Shown here one piece after another: positions 8,349-18,783 of a stretch of 64,000 bases of DNA (position 1 is the first letter of the stretch; every line of letters starts with the position of its first letter). The position numbers and the translations under genes are program-made. Location of the stretch: NCBI RefSeq assembly GCF_900156405.1, contig NZ_FTNN01000009.1:62001-126000 (forward strand), given 5' to 3'. The stretch comes from Shewanella morhuae. GTDB lineage: Bacteria > Pseudomonadota > Gammaproteobacteria > Enterobacterales > Shewanellaceae. The notes beneath the pieces were generated by a model. It had not been told where the DNA came from, made no database searches, and saw nothing but the letters and a program-made list of their open reading frames with translations.

Positions 8349-9203
8349 TTAACGCAATAATAATAATGGGATATGGCTTTTGCTGATCATACGTGTGGTG
8401 TTACTACCAACAAAAAACTCACGGATACGTGAATGGCCGTAAGCGCCCATAACCATCAAATCAATATGGTTTTCTTGCTGGTAAACCTCAAGGGCGGTTT
8501 GTACTTCGCCCTGACAAACTGCCGTTACGACGTTGAAATCAGCTTCAGTAAGGGATGCTGCAACCGATGCCAGTCCCGCTTCTTCTTGTGATTGGCTACT
8601 CGATACGATCACTAAATGACATTCCAGCCCTTTAAGCAATGGACTACTTATCACTCGATTAATGACTTTTTTGGCGGTATCACTGCCATCGTAAGCAATC
8701 ATAAAACGCTTTGGCGCCTCAAACTCAGCCATAACCACTAAAATAGGCTGCTTTAGGGTGCGAATAACACTTTCTAAATGGCTGCCAATGGCTTTTGTCT
8801 GTTCTTGATGTTGCTCACCTTGACGGCCAATCACCACCAGTCTGGCGTTTGGCTCTTGTTCTAGCAGCGTTTCAACTAAGTCACCATGGCGCTGCAGTGT
8901 TTCAACGGAAACTTTGGGGGATTGCTTAATAATATGCGCGCTTGCATCTTGTAGCATGTATTTACCTTGCTCAAGTGCCAGCTTGCTCCTGCGCTCATCA
9001 AGGTCAACCATTTCGGCCAGTAAATGTTCGCGGGTGCCTAAACCTATGCTGCCAGATAAATTAAATCCTGTAAGGTAGGATGATTTATCTAAAACATGTA
9101 ATAGGGTTACTGGCGCATCTAATCTCAGCGCTGCCCATGCGCTGGCATCACAGACTGACAGCATTGCTTTTGAACCGTCGATACAGGCAATCACATTTGT
9201 CAT
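8349..9203 (-). CDS. Universal stress protein, two UspA domains
   Basis: A soluble protein of about 285 residues made of two UspA-type domains. The first starts TNVIACIDGSKAMLSV; the second starts near FMIAYDGSDTAKKVI and ends with the nucleotide-loop pattern GAYGHSRIREFFVGSNT, suggesting ATP binding in that half. I start it at ATG 9203 because AGGAG lies 7 bases before it. A longer frame to 9287 would overlap the SulP gene and has no ribosome site. The gene lies 31 bp downstream of the SulP transporter and is probably co-transcribed. Confidence 0.88.
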   Translation of the reverse strand: MTNVIACIDGSKAMLSVCDASAWAALRLDAPVTLLHVLDKSSYLTGFNLSGSIGLGTREHLLAEMVDLDERRSKLALEQGKYMLQDASAHIIKQSPKVSVETLQRHGDLVETLLEQEPNARLVVIGRQGEQHQEQTKAIGSHLESVIRTLKQPILVVMAEFEAPKRFMIAYDGSDTAKKVINRVISSPLLKGLECHLVIVSSSQSQEEAGLASVAASLTEADFNVVTAVCQGEVQTALEVYQQENHIDLMVMGAYGHSRIREFFVGSNTTRMISKSHIPLLLLR

Positions 9204-9234
9204 ATTATTCTCCTTTAACGGCGTTACTACAGAC

Positions 9235-10719
9235 TTAATGGCCAGACATGATTTTTTCAACATCTTCTGGTTTATCGTGTACTCCAAATTTATCCACTAT
9301 GGTTGCACTGGCTTCGTTAAGGCCAATGACCTCAACTTTGGTTCCTTCACGGCGGAATTTAATCACTACTTTATCCAGTGCCGATACCGCAGTAATATCC
9401 CAAAAGTGCGCTTGAGTTAAATCAATGGTTACCTTATCAATAACTTCTCTAAAATCAAATGAGTTACAGAATTTATCTGCTGAGGCAAAAAACACTTGGC
9501 CAATAATGTGATAACAACGACTAGCATCAGCTGTTGTACTCTTAACCACCATAAAACGCGCTACTTTATTGGCAAAAAACAGTGAAGCGAGTAACACGCC
9601 AACAAAAACACCTATGGCTAAATTATGTGTTGCGACCACTACAATTACCGTGGCTATCATCACAAGGTTGGTCGATATTGGGTGGTGCTTAAGATTACGA
9701 ATAGAATCCCAAGAGAAAGTGCCGATGGATACCATAATCATCACGGCAACAAGGGCTGCCATCGGGATTAATTTTAACCATTCACCAAGAAATACAATTA
9801 ATACTAACAAAAATACGCCCGCGGTTAGTGTTGATAATCGTCCGCGACCGCCAGATTTTATGTTGATAATAGATTGACCAATCATGGCACAACCGGCCAT
9901 GCCGCCCATTAAACCCGCGCCAATATTAGCGATACCTTGGCCCTTACACTCGCGGTTTTTATCACTTTGAGTGTCGGTTAAATCATCGACTATAGTGGCT
10001 GTCATCATCGATTCCAGCAAACCGACCACAGCAAGCCCCGCAGAATAAGGGAAAATGATGAGCAGGGTTTCAAGCGTCAATGGCACATCAGGCCAGAGAA
10101 ATATCGGTAATGTATCGGGTAACTGCCCCATATCGCCAACGGTGCGAATATCTAAACCCATATAGATAGCAAATATCGTTAAGGTAACAATGCAAACTAA
10201 CGGTGAGGGTAGTGATTTCCCAATGACTGGAATTAATGGAAATAAATAGATGATACCTAAGCCTGCGGCCGTCATTGCATACACATGCCAAGTTACGTCG
10301 ATAAGCTCAGGTAATTGAGCCATAAAGATTAAAATCGCTAACGCATTCACAAACCCAGTCACGACAGAGCGCGAAACAAAGCGCATCAAATTACCGAGCT
10401 TTAAGTAACCCGCAGCAATTTGTAGTACACCGGTCAATAGGGTGGCAGCCAGTAGATATTCAAGCCCATGTTCTTTAACTAAGGTCACCATTAGCAGCGC
10501 CATGGCACCCGTTGCTGCTGAAATCATTCCCGGTCTGCCGCCGGTAAAGGCTATGACCACCGCAATACAAAAAGAGGCGTACAGGCCAACTTTAGGGTCA
10601 ACGCCTGCAATAATAGAAAAGGCAATCGCCTCTGGGACTAACGCCAATGCCACCACAATACCGGCTAATAAATCTGTGCGGATATTAGAGAACCATTCTT
10701 TTTTTAGGGTCTGTATCAT
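9235..10719 (-). CDS. SulP-family anion transporter with STAS domain
   Basis: An inner-membrane transporter of about 494 residues. The start matches SulP proteins ([29 protein letters not shown]), about ten or more hydrophobic segments follow, and a cytoplasmic STAS domain forms the last 100 residues ([21 protein letters not shown]). SulP proteins move sulphate, bicarbonate or dicarboxylates; the substrate cannot be read from the sequence. Two starts are possible, 10719 and 10764, and neither has a strong ribosome site; the shorter gives the usual family N-terminus. Pairing with a downstream Usp gene suggests stress-linked control. Confidence 0.88.
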   Translation of the reverse strand: MIQTLKKEWFSNIRTDLLAGIVVALALVPEAIAFSIIAGVDPKVGLYASFCIAVVIAFTGGRPGMISAATGAMALLMVTLVKEHGLEYLLAATLLTGVLQIAAGYLKLGNLMRFVSRSVVTGFVNALAILIFMAQLPELIDVTWHVYAMTAAGLGIIYLFPLIPVIGKSLPSPLVCIVTLTIFAIYMGLDIRTVGDMGQLPDTLPIFLWPDVPLTLETLLIIFPYSAGLAVVGLLESMMTATIVDDLTDTQSDKNRECKGQGIANIGAGLMGGMAGCAMIGQSIINIKSGGRGRLSTLTAGVFLLVLIVFLGEWLKLIPMAALVAVMIMVSIGTFSWDSIRNLKHHPISTNLVMIATVIVVVATHNLAIGVFVGVLLASLFFANKVARFMVVKSTTADASRCYHIIGQVFFASADKFCNSFDFREVIDKVTIDLTQAHFWDITAVSALDKVVIKFRREGTKVEVIGLNEASATIVDKFGVHDKPEDVEKIMSGH

Positions 10720-10764
10720 GTTTTTTACTCTATTAAAAATATCGTCATAAGCTCCAATAGTCAT

Positions 10765-11215
10765 GATTAACGCGAGACATACATGTCAGCGTACAGCCGC
10801 TCAGATACTTATTCAGCACTTATTTAGCACAATGCAATAAGGGCGACATGGCTATTGGAATAATAGGTTGTAGCAAACAGCTCGCTAGACAGTAGTCACT
10901 ATGGGCTGAACGCAGTGGACTTAAAAAGAAGGGGTAAACTAATGTGGCTTAACGCTCATTGCAAAAAGAACCCTATTAAATACTCAATGAGTAAAATACT
11001 GACGTTAAATTGCACATGCCAACCTAAAGTGGCGGCAAAGAGTACAGTTGTGGGGCGGAAAAGTCAAAATAGCGAACATAAGCTGCGGTGATAAAAAGTG
11101 TGCAAGAAGCGTTGAATACATCATGTGCTGGTGCATTGCTGACTCTGTGGTAGCATCTGCCACGCATTTTTGCGTAAATATCTTATGCCTAGTGAACCTG
11201 TGATTAAATGAGAGT
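10765..11215. other. Intergenic region between divergent SulP and DUF502 genes
   Basis: About 450 bases that must hold promoters for both neighbours. I see no ORF with a ribosome site, no RNA gene, no convincing palindrome and no transposon remnant. Confidence 0.5.
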
Positions 11216-11218
11216 GTG

Positions 11219-11803
11219 ATGAAGAATACCTTAGCCCGTGGCTTGATGAATTTGTTACCTATGGCCTTGAGTTTGTGGCTGTTTTGGTCGTTATTTGTAT
11301 CCTTAGATGGCCTAGGGATTATTATTTTAGAGTTAGTGGGGATTAACCAACATATTATTGGTGCAGGTTTTATCCTTGTTGTGGCATTAGTGTTTGCGGT
11401 GGGGTTATTATTTTCAGTCAGCCCAATTGTATGGATTTATGGTTGGATTGAGCGGCAACTGATGCGCTTTCCATTGTTTAAATCGGTTTATGGCAGTATC
11501 CGTGATATTGCTTCGCTAATGAATCGTGATGGCAAGCCGACAAGCCAAAAAACCGTATTAGTGAAACAAGCCAATGGCAGTTTTGTGGTGGGGTTTATTA
11601 TGACGGATACGCCGCCGCAACCACTGCTCGATGCCTTACCAGAAGGGGATTGGGTGCCGGTATTATTCCAGCTCAGCTATCAAATGGCTGGCGTGACAAG
11701 TTTAATCAAACGGGACGATTTAATTATGGTCGATTGGTCTTTTGAAGAAGCAATGCGCTTTAATTTAACCGCAGGAATTTCACAGACGCCGACTAATCCT
11801 TAG
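11219..11803 (+). CDS. DUF502 family membrane protein
   Basis: A 194-residue protein with two hydrophobic helices near residues 8-30 and 47-75, then the conserved DUF502 segment PLFKSVYGSIRDIASLMN and a soluble C-terminal part. The family is found in many bacteria and plants (COV1-like); its biochemical role is unknown. GTG 11216 directly before the ATG is an alternative start. It is a single gene, followed by an intrinsic terminator. Confidence 0.85.
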   Translation: MKNTLARGLMNLLPMALSLWLFWSLFVSLDGLGIIILELVGINQHIIGAGFILVVALVFAVGLLFSVSPIVWIYGWIERQLMRFPLFKSVYGSIRDIASLMNRDGKPTSQKTVLVKQANGSFVVGFIMTDTPPQPLLDALPEGDWVPVLFQLSYQMAGVTSLIKRDDLIMVDWSFEEAMRFNLTAGISQTPTNP

Positions 11804-11890
11804 CTTTGATCTAAAGGCTATTTTACGTTATCGATTTGTGTACTTTAGCGTTTAACATCAAGTTTGATGATTTTTGTGGTATAATTTTTT

Positions 11891-11917
11891 GGCGACTAAT
11901 CTAGTCGCCATTTTTTA
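11891..11917 (+). terminator. Intrinsic terminator after DUF502 gene
   Basis: GGCGACTA (11891-11898) pairs with TAGTCGCC (11902-11909), loop ATC, followed by A and six T. Confidence 0.88.
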
Positions 11918-12207
11918 TGCTAAATATACTAATAAAAAATTGTTTTATGCTGAGTGCTATTTTACCTAGCGTTTACGGCTTAGGTTGTTCGATAGCCTTA
12001 ACTTATAAAGTTATGCGATTAATCCCTTGTCAGTCTTTACCGCGTTTAGCCAGAGTGCATCGTTATAATAAACCGAGGGAATAACTCCGTACTACAATTA
12101 GATAAACTCACCTCATAAAACAAATTTTGAATATACATTTATGTTTATCTCGCCGTTGATGCGCTGAGATATTTCGAGAGTGAACTCGCTAGAAATTGGG
12201 AGAATCA
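11918..12207. other. Upstream region of the BCCT transporter gene
   Basis: About 290 bases with no credible ORF. It must hold the BCCT promoter, but I cannot point to a clear -35/-10 pair or an operator. Confidence 0.4.
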
Positions 12208-14184
12208 ATGTCGATCAAATCGAGTATTAATCCGCCGGTATTTTATTCATCGGTTTTCTTCATCATTTTAATCGTGATGATCTGTGCGGTATGGCCCACT
12301 GAGGCTAATACCGTCTTTAAATCAATACAGTCATGGATAGAAACACAAGCTGGATGGTTTTACATTTTAAGTGTGGCTTTCTTCCTGATTTTCATCCTCT
12401 TTATTATGGTTAGCCGTTTTGGCGATATTAAACTAGGGCCAGATCATTCTGTGCCTGATTACAGCTATAAAAGCTGGATAGCCATGTTGTTTTCGGCGGG
12501 CATGGGCATTGGTTTGATGTTCTTTGGCGTCGCCGAACCTGTGATGCATTACCTTGCACCGCCCGATGCCACGCCTGAGAGTCTCGCTGCTGCGAAAGAA
12601 GCGATGAAAATCACTTTTTTCCACTGGGGTCTACATGCATGGGCGATTTATGCCGTAGTGGCATTGAGTTTGGCGTATTTTTCTTATCGCCATAAGTTAC
12701 CGTTATTGCCAAGAAGTGCGCTTTATCCCTTAATCGGTGAGCGAATTTATGGCCCAATTGGCCATACCGTTGATACCTTTGCCGTGCTCGGCACTATGTT
12801 TGGCGTGGCAACGTCACTCGGTTTTGGGGTGTTACAGGTTAACTCAGGGCTGAGTTATTTATTTGAAAGTTTGCCTAATAATGCTGTTGTGCAAGTGTGT
12901 TTGATTATAGGTATAACCTTGCTTGCGACACTGTCAGTGTTCTCCGGCCTTGATAAGGGCGTAAAACGTTTAAGTGAACTTAACCTTGGCTTAGCCATTA
13001 TTTTATTAATCATAGTATTAGTTCTTGGCCCTACAGTGATGTTACTGCAGGCATTTGTACAAAATACGGGTGGTTACTTAAGTGATTTAGTTAATAAAAC
13101 CTTTAACTTGTATGCCTATCAACATAAAGAAGATTGGCTGGGAGGTTGGACCTTACTCTATTGGGGCTGGTGGATTTCATGGTCACCTTTTGTTGGTACT
13201 TTTATTGCGCGCGTGAGCCGTGGCCGAACCATTCGTGAGTTTTTGATTGGGGTATTATTTGTGCCATCGACGCTGACTTTCCTGTGGATGACAGTGTTTG
13301 GTAACTCGGCGATTGATTCGATCATGAATCACGGCGCTCAGTATCTTGCCGATGCGGTTAATACCGATGTGTCAGTGGCGTTGTTTGTATTTTTTGAGCA
13401 CATGCCGTTCCCGACATTACTCTCGGGGATTGCGATTTGTTTAGTGGTCACTTTCTTTGTCACTTCGTCGGATTCGGGGTCGTTAGTGATCGATAACCTA
13501 ACTTCCGGTGGTGATAATAATGCCCCTGTGTGGCAGCGCGTTTTTTGGGCGTTATTACAAGGGGTTGTAGCCTCAGTGCTATTGTTAGCAGGTGGTTTAC
13601 AGGCGCTACAAACAGCGGCTATCGCCAGTGCTATGCCGTTTTTAATCGTGATGCTGTTTATGTGTCTGGGCTTATTTAAAGCCTTGAAGAATGACTGGCT
13701 GAAAATTAATAGCGTGCAGTTACACAATACCAGTGTGCAATATGCCAAGACAAATATGAGCTGGGAGGAACGGATTGGCGTGCTAGTTTCGCATCCAACC
13801 CATGAAGAGGCGCAGTATTTCTTAAATAATGTCGCAACGCCTGCGCTGTCAAAGGTGTGCCAACACTTTATGGCTAAGGGAATTGCCGCAGATCTTGAAT
13901 ATTTAGATGGACGGGTACGACTGGTGATCAGTAATGAGCTGAATTTGCCCTTTGTTTACGGTGTACGAACACGTTGCTTTGAAATCATTAATCCAGTGGG
14001 TACTGAAATCGAGCAGGGTGATACCTTGTATTACCGCGCTGAAGTCTACTTAGAACAAGGCGGCCAGCATTATGATGTGATGGGTTATACAGAAGATCAA
14101 ATCCTCGCGGACGTGGTGACTCAGTATGAAAAATACTTACACTATTTACATCTATCGAATGCCGACCAAGGTCATGTGACTTAA
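12208..14184 (+). CDS. BCCT family transporter (choline/betaine/carnitine type)
   Basis: A secondary transporter of about 658 residues with around twelve membrane helices and the family signature WTLLYWGWWISWSPFVGTF followed by ARVSRGRTIREF. The C-terminal 130 residues are soluble, as in BetT-type proteins, where such tails act in osmosensing. The likely substrate is a quaternary ammonium compatible solute, but choline, betaine and carnitine cannot be told apart here. I start at ATG 12208, preceded by GGGAG; an in-frame TTG at 12196 is less likely. Confidence 0.88.
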   Translation: MSIKSSINPPVFYSSVFFIILIVMICAVWPTEANTVFKSIQSWIETQAGWFYILSVAFFLIFILFIMVSRFGDIKLGPDHSVPDYSYKSWIAMLFSAGMGIGLMFFGVAEPVMHYLAPPDATPESLAAAKEAMKITFFHWGLHAWAIYAVVALSLAYFSYRHKLPLLPRSALYPLIGERIYGPIGHTVDTFAVLGTMFGVATSLGFGVLQVNSGLSYLFESLPNNAVVQVCLIIGITLLATLSVFSGLDKGVKRLSELNLGLAIILLIIVLVLGPTVMLLQAFVQNTGGYLSDLVNKTFNLYAYQHKEDWLGGWTLLYWGWWISWSPFVGTFIARVSRGRTIREFLIGVLFVPSTLTFLWMTVFGNSAIDSIMNHGAQYLADAVNTDVSVALFVFFEHMPFPTLLSGIAICLVVTFFVTSSDSGSLVIDNLTSGGDNNAPVWQRVFWALLQGVVASVLLLAGGLQALQTAAIASAMPFLIVMLFMCLGLFKALKNDWLKINSVQLHNTSVQYAKTNMSWEERIGVLVSHPTHEEAQYFLNNVATPALSKVCQHFMAKGIAADLEYLDGRVRLVISNELNLPFVYGVRTRCFEIINPVGTEIEQGDTLYYRAEVYLEQGGQHYDVMGYTEDQILADVVTQYEKYLHYLHLSNADQGHVT

Positions 14185-14245
14185 TTTTATTTAGGCTACT
14201 AAGGCTAAATCTCAAGCCGTATTACCCTGTAAAGTGCGGCATATA

Positions 14246-14287
14246 TTGCCCCAAGTGATAACACCGATTATCCTTGGGGCAATTTTT
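14246..14287 (+). terminator. Intrinsic terminator after BCCT gene
   Basis: TTGCCCCAAG (14246-14255) pairs with CTTGGGGCAA (14273-14282), then TTTTT. Confidence 0.85.
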
Positions 14288-14311
14288 AGGGTTTGTTTTA
14301 GGAATGTCACT

Positions 14312-14671
14312 ATGTCAGTACCAGGCCAGAGTAAATTAGACAAAGTATTAGCCGATGCGAGAGAGTACAAAGCCAAACGTGAAGGTGGCTATCGCGAACA
14401 GGCTTTAAAACTTTATCCTTGGGTGTGTGGTCGTTGTACTCGTGAGTTTACGCCTAAAAATTTAAGTGAACTAACCGTCCATCACAAAGACCATAATCAC
14501 GATAACAATCCGTCAGATGGTTCAAACTGGGAATTATTGTGCCTGTATTGCCACGACAACGAGCATTCCCGCTTTGAAGAGCTGATCCGCTACGGTGGTA
14601 CCACTGAAACTAAGCAAGCTGCTGCGACCTACAATCCCTTTGCAGACTTGAAGTCAATGCTGAAAAAGTAG
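14312..14671 (+). CDS. yajD: YajD-type HNH nuclease family protein
   Basis: A 119-residue protein close in size to E. coli YajD. It has the zinc pair CGRC, the HNH core LTVHHKDHNHDNNPSDGSNW, and a second pair CLYCHDNEHSR. HNH folds usually bind or cut DNA; no substrate is known for YajD. AGGA lies 9 bases before ATG 14312, so the longer in-frame reading through the upstream terminator is rejected. Confidence 0.85.
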   Translation: MSVPGQSKLDKVLADAREYKAKREGGYREQALKLYPWVCGRCTREFTPKNLSELTVHHKDHNHDNNPSDGSNWELLCLYCHDNEHSRFEELIRYGGTTETKQAAATYNPFADLKSMLKK

Positions 14672-14693
14672 TTTGCGTTATGGTGTGAGTGAT

Positions 14694-14736
14694 AGATTGT
14701 CAGCGTTAAATTGTCAGCGTTAGATTGTTAGTGTTA
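14694..14736. repeat. Three short tandem repeats
   Basis: Units at 14694-14708, 14709-14722 and 14723-14736 share the core ATTGTCAGCGTTA with a few changes in the third. They lie between convergent yajD and the DUF1289 gene. Confidence 0.65.
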
Positions 14737-14761
14737 GTGCAAAAATATGAATGGACGGTAT

Positions 14762-14995
14762 TTAATCTTTGCTGGTTAAACGCGCTTCGGCGGCGAGCCA
14801 TTTTGCGCGACACAAAATATGCTGATTCTCTTGGCCTTCTAATGCCGCTTTACGGGCTGGTAATTGCGCGCAAATAGCGGCTTGCTGTGTGTCGCTGGTG
14901 GTACGCCAACTGACAATTTCATCGATATGCCGAAAGCAACCCATGCAATAGTCATCATCATTTAAACCGCAGCGTGCAACGCAAGGTGAAAGCAT
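14762..14995 (-). CDS. DUF1289 family small Cys protein
   Basis: A 77-residue protein with the family pattern SPCVARCGL ... YCMGCFRHIDEIVSW; four conserved Cys suggest a metal or iron-sulphur site. Function unknown. GAGG lies 6 bases before the ATG. It is transcribed alone on the minus strand, divergent from the methyltransferase gene. Confidence 0.85.
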   Translation of the reverse strand: MLSPCVARCGLNDDDYCMGCFRHIDEIVSWRTTSDTQQAAICAQLPARKAALEGQENQHILCRAKWLAAEARLTSKD

Positions 14996-15158
14996 AGGTG
15001 TCCTCTGGGTGCCTTATCGTTATAACGTTAAGGTTTCAGCTAACGATATGGTTGAGTGTCTAACGTGGCGCGATACTAACATTTTTTCGTATAAAGTCAT
15101 CTTTAAGGCGCATTCACTTGGCCTAAAATAAGGTAAGTTTTTTGATACTGGGCATGAC

Positions 15159-16439
15159 GTGAATCAAGATAAATCGTACAACACATCCAATTATTCAAAG
15201 CGATTTGAGCAACTTAATCAGTTGCTTGAACAGAGCGTTGCCCTATGGCAAGTGCGCGCTTTTGAGGCGACGAATTTGCCTTGGTCGGCGCAGTTTGGGC
15301 AATTGGCCGCCGCAGTCTGGGCGCTGGACGATAGCGAGCTTGATGAACTTGATGCCGAGCAATCTTTGCTGGTTGAGGCGCTAACACCGGCATTAAGTGA
15401 AGATCTTAAGGCGTTAGACCAAGATTGGGATTTATCCTTACTCACTGAATCGATTGCCGCTACAGATAAAATACTTGCTGTTGATGAGGCGCAGGTTAAC
15501 GGTTTATCCATTAATGATGAAGCGCATTTTAGTGCGCACATTAAAGGTCGTAAATGGCAGCAAATTACTGCATTTGTGCAGTATTTGCCGGATCTTGATT
15601 TACCTGTATTGGAATGGTGTGCGGGTAAAGGCCATTTAGGCCGCTTGATTGCCAAGGCCCGCGGCGCCGAAGTGGTGAGTCTAGAATGGCAAGCGTCACT
15701 GTGTGAGGCAGGCCAAGCTTTTGCCGATAAGTGGCACTTATCGCAAACCTTTGTTTGCGCCGATGCCTTTGCTATTAACGTCAATACCAATCCGTTCACT
15801 AGGCAACAGCAAGTGGTAGCGCTGCATGCTTGCGGTGATTTACATGTGAGATTGTTAACGTTAGCCGCAGCGGCGGGCACACAGGCGCTGGCAATTTCCC
15901 CCTGTTGTTATCATTTAATTCAAGGCAGTTATTATCAAGCATTGTCAGATATGGCTAAAAAAAGCGCGATAAAACTGAGTCGCCACGACTTACAGCTACC
16001 ACTGCAACAAAGCGTGATTGCCAGCCCTAAACAGCAGGCGCTGCGTCATCAAGAAATTGCCTGGCGTTTAGGGTTTGATGCGCTGCAACGTCAATGTCGG
16101 CAAATTGATGAATACTTACCCTTACCATCGCTGAAGCAGAGCCAACTTAGCGGCAGTTTTAAGCATTTTTGCTTGTGGGCGGCCGAGACTAAGACACTTA
16201 AGTTAACGCAAAACTGTGATTTTGATGCTTGGCTTGAAGTCGGGCATAAAAGGCAGCAATTAACACGGCGCATCGACCTTGTCGCGCATCTATTTCGCGC
16301 GGTGCTCGAACAGTGGTTAATCTTAGATCGTGTTTGTTTTTTACAGGAACAGGGATACGGCGTTCGCGTGGGTGAATTTTGTGCAAACAGCGTCACGCCA
16401 AGAAATGCATTAATTTTAGCGCAAAAAATGGCGACATAA
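15159..16439 (+). CDS. SAM-dependent methyltransferase, METTL25/RRNAD1-like
   Basis: A cytosolic 426-residue protein. The middle holds a class I methyltransferase fold: motif I reads VLEWCAGKGHLGRLIA, an acidic LEW follows at strand 2, and later come ALHACGDLH and ISPCCYHL. The last two match the Methyltransf_32 group that includes METTL25 and RRNAD1. N-terminal (about 1-140) and C-terminal parts are family-specific. Substrate unknown. The start is GTG 15159; the nearby ATG 15154 meets a stop at once. Confidence 0.75.
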   Translation: MNQDKSYNTSNYSKRFEQLNQLLEQSVALWQVRAFEATNLPWSAQFGQLAAAVWALDDSELDELDAEQSLLVEALTPALSEDLKALDQDWDLSLLTESIAATDKILAVDEAQVNGLSINDEAHFSAHIKGRKWQQITAFVQYLPDLDLPVLEWCAGKGHLGRLIAKARGAEVVSLEWQASLCEAGQAFADKWHLSQTFVCADAFAINVNTNPFTRQQQVVALHACGDLHVRLLTLAAAAGTQALAISPCCYHLIQGSYYQALSDMAKKSAIKLSRHDLQLPLQQSVIASPKQQALRHQEIAWRLGFDALQRQCRQIDEYLPLPSLKQSQLSGSFKHFCLWAAETKTLKLTQNCDFDAWLEVGHKRQQLTRRIDLVAHLFRAVLEQWLILDRVCFLQEQGYGVRVGEFCANSVTPRNALILAQKMAT

Positions 16440-16691
16440 TTTAAACTGTCTTAAAGTATACTGTACTGTTATGTTTTTTATGAAGTATTTGCTTACTAAT
16501 CTATTTTAAATGAATCAAAGCAAATTCAACTCTGTGGTGTTTAGAACCTGCACTGTGAGACAAGTCTTACACTAAAGGTGGTTTTTTATTGAATCATCGG
16601 GCTTTTCTTGTTCAAATGTCGCATTAATGACGAATAACAACTGAAAGCTGACCTTAGGTCAGTCATTCTAGTGAGCGAATAAAACAGTTTC

Positions 16692-17741
16692 ATGAAATAT
16701 TCCCGCGTATTTATTAATAGCCTGGCCTACGAACTGGCACCTGTTGTGGTTTCCAGTAGTGAGCTAGAGTCTCGTCTCGCTCCTTTGTATCAAAAGTTCC
16801 GTATTCCTATGGGACAGCTTGCCGCATTGACTGGGATCACTGAACGCCGCTGGTGGCCAAAAGGGCATCAATTGTCTGACGGTGCCATTAAAGCGGCCCG
16901 TAAAGCCATGGTTGAAACCGGGATTAACGTTGCTGATTTAGGTGCTGTTGTCTACACCGGTGTGTGCCGTGACCAACATGAACCCGCCACGGCTTGCCGT
17001 ATCGCAGCCTCTTTGGGGGTGTCAAAAGATACCGCTATTTACGATATCAGCAACGCTTGCCTTGGAGTGTTATCGGGTATTTTAGATATCGCTAATCGCA
17101 TTGAGTTGGGCCAAATTAAAGCGGGTATGGTGGTGTCATGTGAATCGGCAAGGGACATTGTTGATGTCACTATCGACAACATGCTCGCCGATCCGACCAT
17201 GCAAAATTTTGCTCTGTCGCTGGCCACCTTAACCGGTGGTTCTGGCGCGGTAGCGGTTATCTTAACCGACGGCAGTTTACCGCTGACTAATGTGCGTCAA
17301 CATCAATTGCTCGGTGCATCGCATTTATCGGCACCTGAACATCACCAGTTATGTCAATGGGGATTACAGGAAGCAGGCCACAATCTGTATCGCGAGTTTA
17401 TGCGAACCGATGCGGTCACCTTGTTAAAAGAAGGGGTTGAGCTGGCCAAACATACTTGGGAGCATTTTCTTGAGCAGCGCAATTGGCTGGTTGAACAAGT
17501 TGATAAAGTGATTTGCCATCAAGTCGGTGCATCGAACCGCAGACAAGTGCTTAGTGCACTCAATATTCCACCCGAGAAAGAATTTCCAACCTACCAGTTA
17601 CTTGGCAATATGGGCACCGTATCTTTACCTGTGACTGCGGCGATGGCGCACGACCAAGGTTTTTTACAGGCGGGCGACCAAGTAAGCTTTTTAGGCATAG
17701 GTAGTGGGTTAAATTGCATGATGTTAGGCATTAAGTGGTAA
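16692..17741 (+). CDS. oleA: OleA, thiolase-fold acyl-CoA condensing enzyme
   Basis: OleA joins two fatty acyl-CoA molecules head to head to give a 2-alkyl-3-keto acid, the first step of long-chain olefin synthesis. The 349-residue protein has the KASIII fold with the triad Cys123 (SNACLGVLSG), His276 (ICHQVGASNR) and Asn306 (GNMGTVSLP). Glu97 in RDQHEPATA may correspond to the catalytic Glu that OleA dimers share across the interface. First gene of oleABCD; in Shewanella this route makes a C31 polyene from polyunsaturated chains (established for the genus). Confidence 0.93.
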   Translation: MKYSRVFINSLAYELAPVVVSSSELESRLAPLYQKFRIPMGQLAALTGITERRWWPKGHQLSDGAIKAARKAMVETGINVADLGAVVYTGVCRDQHEPATACRIAASLGVSKDTAIYDISNACLGVLSGILDIANRIELGQIKAGMVVSCESARDIVDVTIDNMLADPTMQNFALSLATLTGGSGAVAVILTDGSLPLTNVRQHQLLGASHLSAPEHHQLCQWGLQEAGHNLYREFMRTDAVTLLKEGVELAKHTWEHFLEQRNWLVEQVDKVICHQVGASNRRQVLSALNIPPEKEFPTYQLLGNMGTVSLPVTAAMAHDQGFLQAGDQVSFLGIGSGLNCMMLGIKW

Positions 17742-17835
17742 AGGCGTCATAGGCCCTTAAATCTTGACACCCTAATATATTCATTCGCTTTAAATAGCGC
17801 TCGCGTTCAATAGTATTAAAAAGATAGGAAGCGTT

Positions 17836-18783
17836 ATGTTAGACACTCTGTTGCCTTTTCAACGTCATTTTTTGAGCCGTAATGGCAACAAGCTGCATTA
17901 TATAAACGAAGGCCAAGGCGAACCTGTCGTGATGGTTCACGGTAATCCTAGCTGGTCGTTTTACTATCGCAATTTAGTCAGCGCCTTAAAAGAGACTCAC
18001 CAATGCATAGTGCCAGATCATATCGGCTGCGGCCTATCGGATAAACCCGACGATAGCGGTTACGATTATACGTTAAAGAGTCGAATTGATGATCTTGAGG
18101 CCCTGTTAGATAGCCTTAATGTTAAAGATAATATCACCTTAGTCGTCCACGATTGGGGCGGTATGATAGGTATGGGCTATGCGGCGCGTTATCCTGAGCG
18201 CATTAAACGCTTAGTGATTTTAAATACCGGCGCTTTTCACCTGCCTAAGTCTAAGCCTTTCCCTTGGCCGCTGTGGATCTGCCGTAATACCTTGTTAGGT
18301 ACAGTGCTAGTTCGTGGTTTTAATGCTTTTTCATCTATTGCCTCCTATGTCGGCGTGAAGCGCCAACCTATGTCGAAATACATTCGCGATGCCTATGTAG
18401 CGCCGTTTAACTCTTGGGCTAATCGGATTTCGACCTTGCGTTTTGTGCAGGATATTCCGTTGCGTGAAGGGGACAGAAACTATCAATTAGTCTCTGATAT
18501 TGCAGCGAGTTTGCCGCAATTTGCCAAAGTCCCGACGTTGATTTGTTGGGGCCTAAAAGACTTTGTATTTGATAAGCATTTTTTAGCCCAATGGCGCCAG
18601 CACATGCCGCAGGCAATTGTGCATGAATTTGCCGATTGCGGTCACTATATTTTGGAAGATGCCAGTGATGAAGTTATTCATCACATCAAAGGCTTTATGT
18701 CTGAAGATAGGGCTGTGATAGAAACGGCAGATGTAGACAGTTCAAATTCTAAAACGGCAGCGACTGAACAGGTCAACGGTTAA
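17836..18783 (+). CDS. oleB: OleB, beta-lactone decarboxylase of the haloalkane dehalogenase fold
   Basis: OleB removes CO2 from the beta-lactone made by OleC and yields the cis-olefin. The 315-residue alpha/beta hydrolase shows the oxyanion loop [11 protein letters not shown] (35-45), the nucleophile Asp106 in [10 protein letters not shown] and the catalytic His270 in [10 protein letters not shown]. The nucleophile is Asp, as in haloalkane dehalogenases, not Ser. The stop overlaps the oleC start by one base, so the two are translationally coupled. Confidence 0.92.
   Translation: MLDTLLPFQRHFLSRNGNKLHYINEGQGEPVVMVHGNPSWSFYYRNLVSALKETHQCIVPDHIGCGLSDKPDDSGYDYTLKSRIDDLEALLDSLNVKDNITLVVHDWGGMIGMGYAARYPERIKRLVILNTGAFHLPKSKPFPWPLWICRNTLLGTVLVRGFNAFSSIASYVGVKRQPMSKYIRDAYVAPFNSWANRISTLRFVQDIPLREGDRNYQLVSDIAASLPQFAKVPTLICWGLKDFVFDKHFLAQWRQHMPQAIVHEFADCGHYILEDASDEVIHHIKGFMSEDRAVIETADVDSSNSKTAATEQVNG

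Noticed and set aside
8281..8370. Two AACGCAATAATAA strings near the end of usp
   Set aside because: Only two short copies, one within the end of the usp gene; too little to call a repeat element.
15218..15880. 220-codon frame on the minus strand inside the methyltransferase gene
   Set aside because: It is low-complexity Ser/Ala/Cys-rich, antisense to a clear methyltransferase, and has no family match.
17764..17797. TTGACA ... TTTAAAT as a promoter between oleA and oleB
   Set aside because: Spacing of 19 bases and a poor -10; oleB is more simply read from the oleA transcript.
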